Positions 59,562 to 64,000 of a DNA stretch of 64,000 nucleotides are shown here, piece after piece. Source of the DNA: Datisca glomerata (Eukaryota; Streptophyta; Magnoliopsida; Cucurbitales; Datiscaceae); NCBI GenBank assembly GCA_003255025.1, contig QANY01009007.1, forward strand, positions 186,001 through 250,000, read 5' to 3'. A program made the position numbers and the translations under genes. Below the pieces are notes generated by a model. That model did not search any database and was not told the DNA's origin. It saw only the letters and a program-made list of their open reading frames with translations. The first letter of the stretch is position 1; each line of letters opens with the position of its first letter.

Positions 59562-62318
59562 TCAGTGCTTATCACACTTAGACGGACTGCAAAATTGCTG
59601 GTATAAGTCAAAACCTTCTTGCCATTTTGACAATTGCCTTTTTAGTATATTGTAAGCCTTCAATTCATCTGGTCCAAAGTTCGAAGGATGAGAATCAAAC
59701 CTCAACTCCATGGGGCATAGATCATCAAAAAGCTCTAGCCCAACTGTCTCAGATTTATTATCAGAAATAAGCTTCCCCTCTGGTACTTTGAAAATCATCG
59801 TATCAAACACATCGTCCCTGTAAATTGAGTTGCTTTTTACATCATTTGCAGTAGAACATTTAAAAGCAGATGTGTGGTATGAACCAAAAGGTTTCTGCTT
59901 TTGACAGCTCAACGACATATCTTCTCTGTCGTCCGCAAGAGAGAAGACAAGATCATCATGAATATCCTTGCCAGAATATGATAAAACCATTTCACCAGCC
60001 ACCCGCTTAACTTCATTGAATTGCTCAACAAGTTCTAAGACCAAAGAAAATCTTTGGATCCCTTCTTCTTCAAAATTTGAACACCCATTACGTAACTCAT
60101 GTAAGGTAAGCAAAGAAGGAAGAGGAAGTAATGGACCAACAAGTGCATCAGGACGCCGCACTTTATTTGACCACTTATTGCTGCGGCCTGAAGGGTTCCT
60201 TAGGAAGAAAGGAGGTAACTGTAATAAGTCAGGAACAGCTAAAAATTCGAAAGACGCTTCAATGGATTCAGAGTAGTTAGAATATGCGAGTTGTAAAAGT
60301 TCAATCGGCAAGCTTGCCCACAATCTCCTCAATGCAACTTCGTGTATGTTTGACGGCAGGCTGATATCGTTGAAAACAACAGCAATTGCAGGAGATGACC
60401 TTAATTGACCGAACCCACAAGCCTTTAACTTTTCACACAAAATTTCATGAAGTTCTAGGCAAAAAGATTCATTTGATGGAACATTTTCTGAGTGATCTTT
60501 TTGCATGTGAGAATCCATGACTTCAGCTAGATTATCATTTAAAAATCCCATAAGGTAATCAAATTGCAAGTATCTAAATCTTCTTGGAAATCTATATTCC
60601 TCATCAACCATGCAGTATAGTAAATAATTATCAAGACACAATGATTCAACATGGGGTTTCTCTAACTTCTTCAGGGAATTCCAAGAGGCATAATATCTTT
60701 GTGATTCAAGTGTACCAGAAGATGTAAGCCTTATCAGTGTAAAACCACCATACTCATCTGGCTCAAAAAGCAACGCTGAGAGGTCTTCGTCTAGGATGCC
60801 TAAGCCCAATACTATTTCCTTCTTCTGTTGCCACTCAATCCACTCAGGAAGTGCATCCTTCAAAGTGTGTTCTCTTACAAGACAGGTACCACAGGGGCAC
60901 TCACGACCAGATAGTAAGAGAGACGAAGGAAGTTCCCATGCATACAGGGACTTGTAAAGTTCTGAAATTTTTGAAGCAACGGAATCACTAGGTGCTTGCA
61001 AAGGAGGTCCATAGCAAAAGACATTGAATTCACAAGTCCAAAAGGATCCCACAACAATGCAAAAACCCAACTCAGAAGCCCACTTGTATTTATCAATTAT
61101 TGCATACGCCCTCAATTTAGACAATCTAAAAACATCGATGTAGCATGGTTTATCAAGATTATGAGCCCACTGCAACACTGGAAGCATTGGTTTTCGCACA
61201 TCACATAGAAGCAAAAGATTGTCTGATGCCAAAGCAAAATGAAAACCATCACAACCTGCTTTTGAATATGCAAGGAATTGTTTCTCTCTAGTTGAAGTAT
61301 ACATATGAAACATTTCTATCTTCACTAAGCAAGATACATTACACTCATCCGACCTTAAATCAATTAAGAAAACAGCATCAGAACGGGCAACAATTAAAAT
61401 TCTTGGATGCCAACTAAAATCACAACTTAGCCATTTATAATTTTCGGGGCCACCTGAATCGTCCCATGATACTTTCAGCCTAGTCCCCCTGAAGTGCACA
61501 TTGTAATTTTGAATCTTGGTCTCCAAAAAAGGTTGCAAATCAAATAAGAACAATTCGCCACTCTCTAATAAAATCACACTCTCTTCAGGAACATGCGGAC
61601 TCCAACAAGCATTTACAATTGAGCAAGTCTTAAACACCTTACTTCCAATATAAACTAAACTAACTCTCTCCGAATGCGAATTCGCTCCTCCAGTCTTTAC
61701 AACAAACCAATCAACAGAATACATTGTAAAGGCCCATAGATACCCGATCACAACAGAGAAATTCTCTCCCAAAGTAGATAATTCAAAACTCGAATGGGAA
61801 ACTGGGTTGACCGCAATCCCACAAATCTGGTAATTGAGCCCGCTTTGAGCAGTGAAAACATCGCCATTACCATCGGCCCGAACCTCCAAACCCGATCCCG
61901 TAACTGAAATCACCAAAAACCCAACTCGGTCGGAATTGGGACCGGAAGGAAAGAAGACAATGACATTGTTGGTATTGGGGCATCGAAGGAATTGAAGGCG
62001 GTTGAAGCAGATAGTGGAAGCGACGTCATTGTGGGGTAGGTTGCCTAGAATGGAGGCAATGGTGGAGGAGGTGGAGAGAGGGATGGAGGCGGAGGTGTGG
62101 AGGAACCTGCGGAGATTGAGAATAGGGGGAGGAGAGAGAGGAGGCAAGAGAGAAGGAGAAGAAAAGAGACGAGTAATGGAGGTCAGTATAGGATTGAAAA
62201 TGAGGGGACCCAAGAAGGGTTGAGCCGAGGGACCAGATAGGAGAAGAGGTGGATTGAAAACCACACCAATAGGGAAGACGGACTTCCATTCTTCTCCTAT
62301 GGTTGAGTCCATCGTCAT
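59562..62318 (-). CDS. TAF1C-like protein (putative RNA polymerase I-specific TBP-associated factor, subunit C)
   Basis: Uninterrupted 918-residue frame without introns. The N-terminus (EEWKSVFPIGVVFNPPLLLS, then GPLIFNP) and the C-terminal LSKWQEGFDLYQQFC match my memory of a conserved plant protein family annotated as uncharacterised or TAF1C-related. In between are blocks like beta-propeller blades (NACWSPHVPEESVILLESGE, LSCDFSWHPRILIVARSDAV, FHFALASDNLLLLCDVR), as expected for TAF1C, then a helical C-terminal third. In animals TAF1C is part of the SL1 complex that recruits RNA polymerase I to rRNA promoters in the nucleolus; in plants the role is inferred. The first Met (MTMDST) is taken, but the Met two codons later is equally possible. 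The region 62026-62220 is Ser/Pro/Leu-rich. Confidence 0.68.
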   Translation of the reverse strand: MTMDSTIGEEWKSVFPIGVVFNPPLLLSGPSAQPFLGPLIFNPILTSITRLFSSPSLLPPLSPPPILNLRRFLHTSASIPLSTSSTIASILGNLPHNDVASTICFNRLQFLRCPNTNNVIVFFPSGPNSDRVGFLVISVTGSGLEVRADGNGDVFTAQSGLNYQICGIAVNPVSHSSFELSTLGENFSVVIGYLWAFTMYSVDWFVVKTGGANSHSERVSLVYIGSKVFKTCSIVNACWSPHVPEESVILLESGELFLFDLQPFLETKIQNYNVHFRGTRLKVSWDDSGGPENYKWLSCDFSWHPRILIVARSDAVFLIDLRSDECNVSCLVKIEMFHMYTSTREKQFLAYSKAGCDGFHFALASDNLLLLCDVRKPMLPVLQWAHNLDKPCYIDVFRLSKLRAYAIIDKYKWASELGFCIVVGSFWTCEFNVFCYGPPLQAPSDSVASKISELYKSLYAWELPSSLLLSGRECPCGTCLVREHTLKDALPEWIEWQQKKEIVLGLGILDEDLSALLFEPDEYGGFTLIRLTSSGTLESQRYYASWNSLKKLEKPHVESLCLDNYLLYCMVDEEYRFPRRFRYLQFDYLMGFLNDNLAEVMDSHMQKDHSENVPSNESFCLELHEILCEKLKACGFGQLRSSPAIAVVFNDISLPSNIHEVALRRLWASLPIELLQLAYSNYSESIEASFEFLAVPDLLQLPPFFLRNPSGRSNKWSNKVRRPDALVGPLLPLPSLLTLHELRNGCSNFEEEGIQRFSLVLELVEQFNEVKRVAGEMVLSYSGKDIHDDLVFSLADDREDMSLSCQKQKPFGSYHTSAFKCSTANDVKSNSIYRDDVFDTMIFKVPEGKLISDNKSETVGLELFDDLCPMELRFDSHPSNFGPDELKAYNILKRQLSKWQEGFDLYQQFCSPSKCDKH

Positions 62319-62935
62319 ATTCAGCTAAACCCTAATTCAAACAAAACACCACATGAAAATTTGGCAGACTCTACAATCTACACAATGGTGTAGACATGAA
62401 CAATTATGTTTTCTGGAAGTCTCCGATTCTCTCAATTCTTAGAGCATAAGATTTAGAGCAATACTTATATGGCCTAATTCTAATTTCAAACCCACACCTC
62501 TCAGAGCCAAGAAATTTCATTACTTCATGTATGCCATGTGAGAAAGATATTGAGAATAGTTCATCCATTCACAACAATCGATAAATATAAAATATTGAAA
62601 GGAAGAATGAAGAATTGAATCTTAACAAATTTGACAAAAAATAAAGCTTACCCTAAGATCTGAAACGAAAAAACAAATGACCGAGATTCAGAAAATTCAA
62701 AAGAAAAAAGAAAGAGGAGATTAATTTGGGGAGCAAATAGTGGGCTGAAGAGTGAGTGGGGAAAAAAGTGAGTTGACTTATCTCTCCACCGCCGGCGAAG
62801 CTGGATGAGCAATTTGGGGGAAAAAATAGTGGTGAGTGGGGTTTTGGGATTGGAAAGCGTAAGTCTTGGGTTTTCGATGGAGTTTGCTATGGTGAGCTTC
62901 AAAGTCATGTGGGCTTTGCTATAGTTATAGTGAGC
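62319..62935 (-). promoter_or_regulatory. 5' UTR and promoter of the TAF1C-like gene
   Basis: Minus strand: a telo-box TTAGGGTTT sits 6-14 bp before the ATG (about 62324-62332). A good splice donor (CTTAGG|GTAAGC, at 62651/62652) upstream, and a TTAG acceptor next to the telo-box, suggest a 5' UTR intron of about 310 bp. Telo-boxes are common near starts of plant ribosome and growth genes, which fits a Pol I factor. Confidence 0.45.
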
Positions 62936-63161
62936 TTATAAAACGATGAGTTTAGAGGCAAAGAGTATGGGATACTATCCAATTCATAAGAGTAAGCGCA
63001 ACGTCATCACAATCAGCGACCACGTCAGAAAATTTAACCGATTAGATAAGAGGATCATATAAAAACATATTTAAAAATTAAAGGACTAAAAATATTTAAT
63101 TTAGAGTTAGAAAACCACTTACAAACATTAATGAAAGTTAGAGGACTAGTCTACTTTTCTT

Positions 63162-64000
63162 TAGAATGTATATGTTTTGAGTTTTGACAATTGTATTTGT
63201 ATAACATAAAGAAGTTATACTGTCTATTTTAAGGGAATGCTCAGTACTTAGAACTGAAATTATTTTGTATTTCGTAAGAAATGAAATTGTTGTAGGGTGA
63301 CATTTATATCTGATATCAAAAAATATTTTATATAGAATTTCATTCTCACCTTGAGATTGATAGATATAAGTGAAAATGAGAAGTTCTAATTGAAAATGAT
63401 TTATTTAAGTTTTAAATCAAAATGAATCTCAATCATGAATGAGATTAATGTGTAACTAATTGTCAAGAATTTGGATCATATGCACTTCAAAATGATGTAG
63501 CTCATTTATGTTGTATGTACTTTATTTGAGTACGAGTGTACCTCAAATGAAATAGATATGCAATAATTATACTATCAACATCCTATTGAATTTCTTCATT
63601 GTCCCCCTTTGCTTATGTGAGTTTGACAACCCCCTGATTTCGCTTGCTTCTAACTTCCTATGAGCCGTTTTAAAATCCTACTTCATTTTTTGAATGGTCG
63701 ACGGGACATAAGAGCCTTAACTAATGATATATAATATATTCAAGAGACGTTCGATCAAATTGACCACAAGATCTACTGTTTTGAGGAGTGATAAGACCAA
63801 ATTGAACAAATAAATTTACTCCACCGTGATTATTAGCTGTGGAGAATTTTGAGTTTAGTTCTTACTATGAATGTTTATTATGCTCCATAATTTTGTAACA
63901 AAATAAGTAAATCCAAAAGAGCATATGCTCATTATATTATGATAAAGATATGGTATAGTCAAACAAAGTTTAATAGCTGAACAATACTATTAATCCATCA
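63162..64000 (+). repeat. Direct repeat copy B, at the window edge
   Basis: Partner of 53730-54503. The match runs from TAGAATGTATATGTTTTGAG to the last bases of the window (AGCTGAACAATACTATTAAT, against AGCTGAACAAGACTATCAAT in copy A), so it may continue beyond the edge. Sequence left of 63162 does not match the region before copy A. Confidence 0.92.

Noticed and set aside
1..64000. CRISPR array or bacterial-type defence system
   Set aside because: The window is plant nuclear DNA; tandem repeats found are coding, microsatellite or transposon repeats without spacer structure.

Overview
This is a eukaryotic nuclear window from a flowering plant, most likely a eudicot. The evidence is spliced genes with GT-AG introns, plant-specific gene families (a hybrid proline-rich cell-wall protein, VAMP714, the plastid carrier PLGG1, SGS3), AT-rich intergenic DNA and dense transposable elements. 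I cannot name the species. Four genes look intact, two are recognisable pseudogenes, and most of the rest is transposon-derived or featureless AT-rich DNA. There are two assembly gaps (6236-6249 and 29085-29529).

Layout. 1-6.5 kb: AT-rich DNA with imperfect repeats and a broken piece of an SGS3-like RNA-silencing gene. 6.5-15 kb: a CCR4-NOT subunit 10 (CNOT10) gene, six coding exons, with SINE-like insertions in its 4.2-kb fifth intron. 18.85-19.6 kb (minus strand): an intronless hybrid proline-rich protein gene with a TATA box. 20.5-42.7 kb: a transposon block. It holds a SINE-like element, a degenerate Ty1-copia element on the minus strand (22.2-27.4 kb) with a hAT MITE nested in it, a solo-LTR-like element around the large gap (28.6-30.5 kb), a second degenerate Ty1-copia element on the plus strand (30.7-35.4 kb), a tiny TRIM-like element (37.4-37.6 kb), a CACTA-like fragment, a short non-autonomous hAT element with a perfect 8-bp target duplication (39.9-40.6 kb) and a scrambled copia relic (42 kb). 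42.7-51 kb: AT-rich DNA, a GC-rich orphan block, and a 3.3-kb hAT element with a decayed BED/hATC transposase.

51.8-64 kb is gene-rich again. It carries VAMP714 (plus strand, four exons), a badly damaged PLGG1 (LrgAB-type plastid glycolate/glycerate carrier) pseudogene (minus strand), and a large intronless TAF1C-like gene (minus strand). A direct repeat of about 0.8 kb links the region just downstream of VAMP714 to the right edge of the window.

The intact genes are unrelated housekeeping functions (mRNA deadenylation, cell wall, vesicle fusion, probable rRNA transcription), as is usual in plant chromosomes; nothing suggests an operon or gene cluster. I did not find a convincing new biological system. 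The most informative signals are the hAT element and its internally deleted relatives, the TRIM-like and solo-LTR-like elements defined by their boundaries, the PLGG1 pseudogene's damage pattern, and the direct repeat. All boundaries and identities come from reading the sequence by eye, without database searches.
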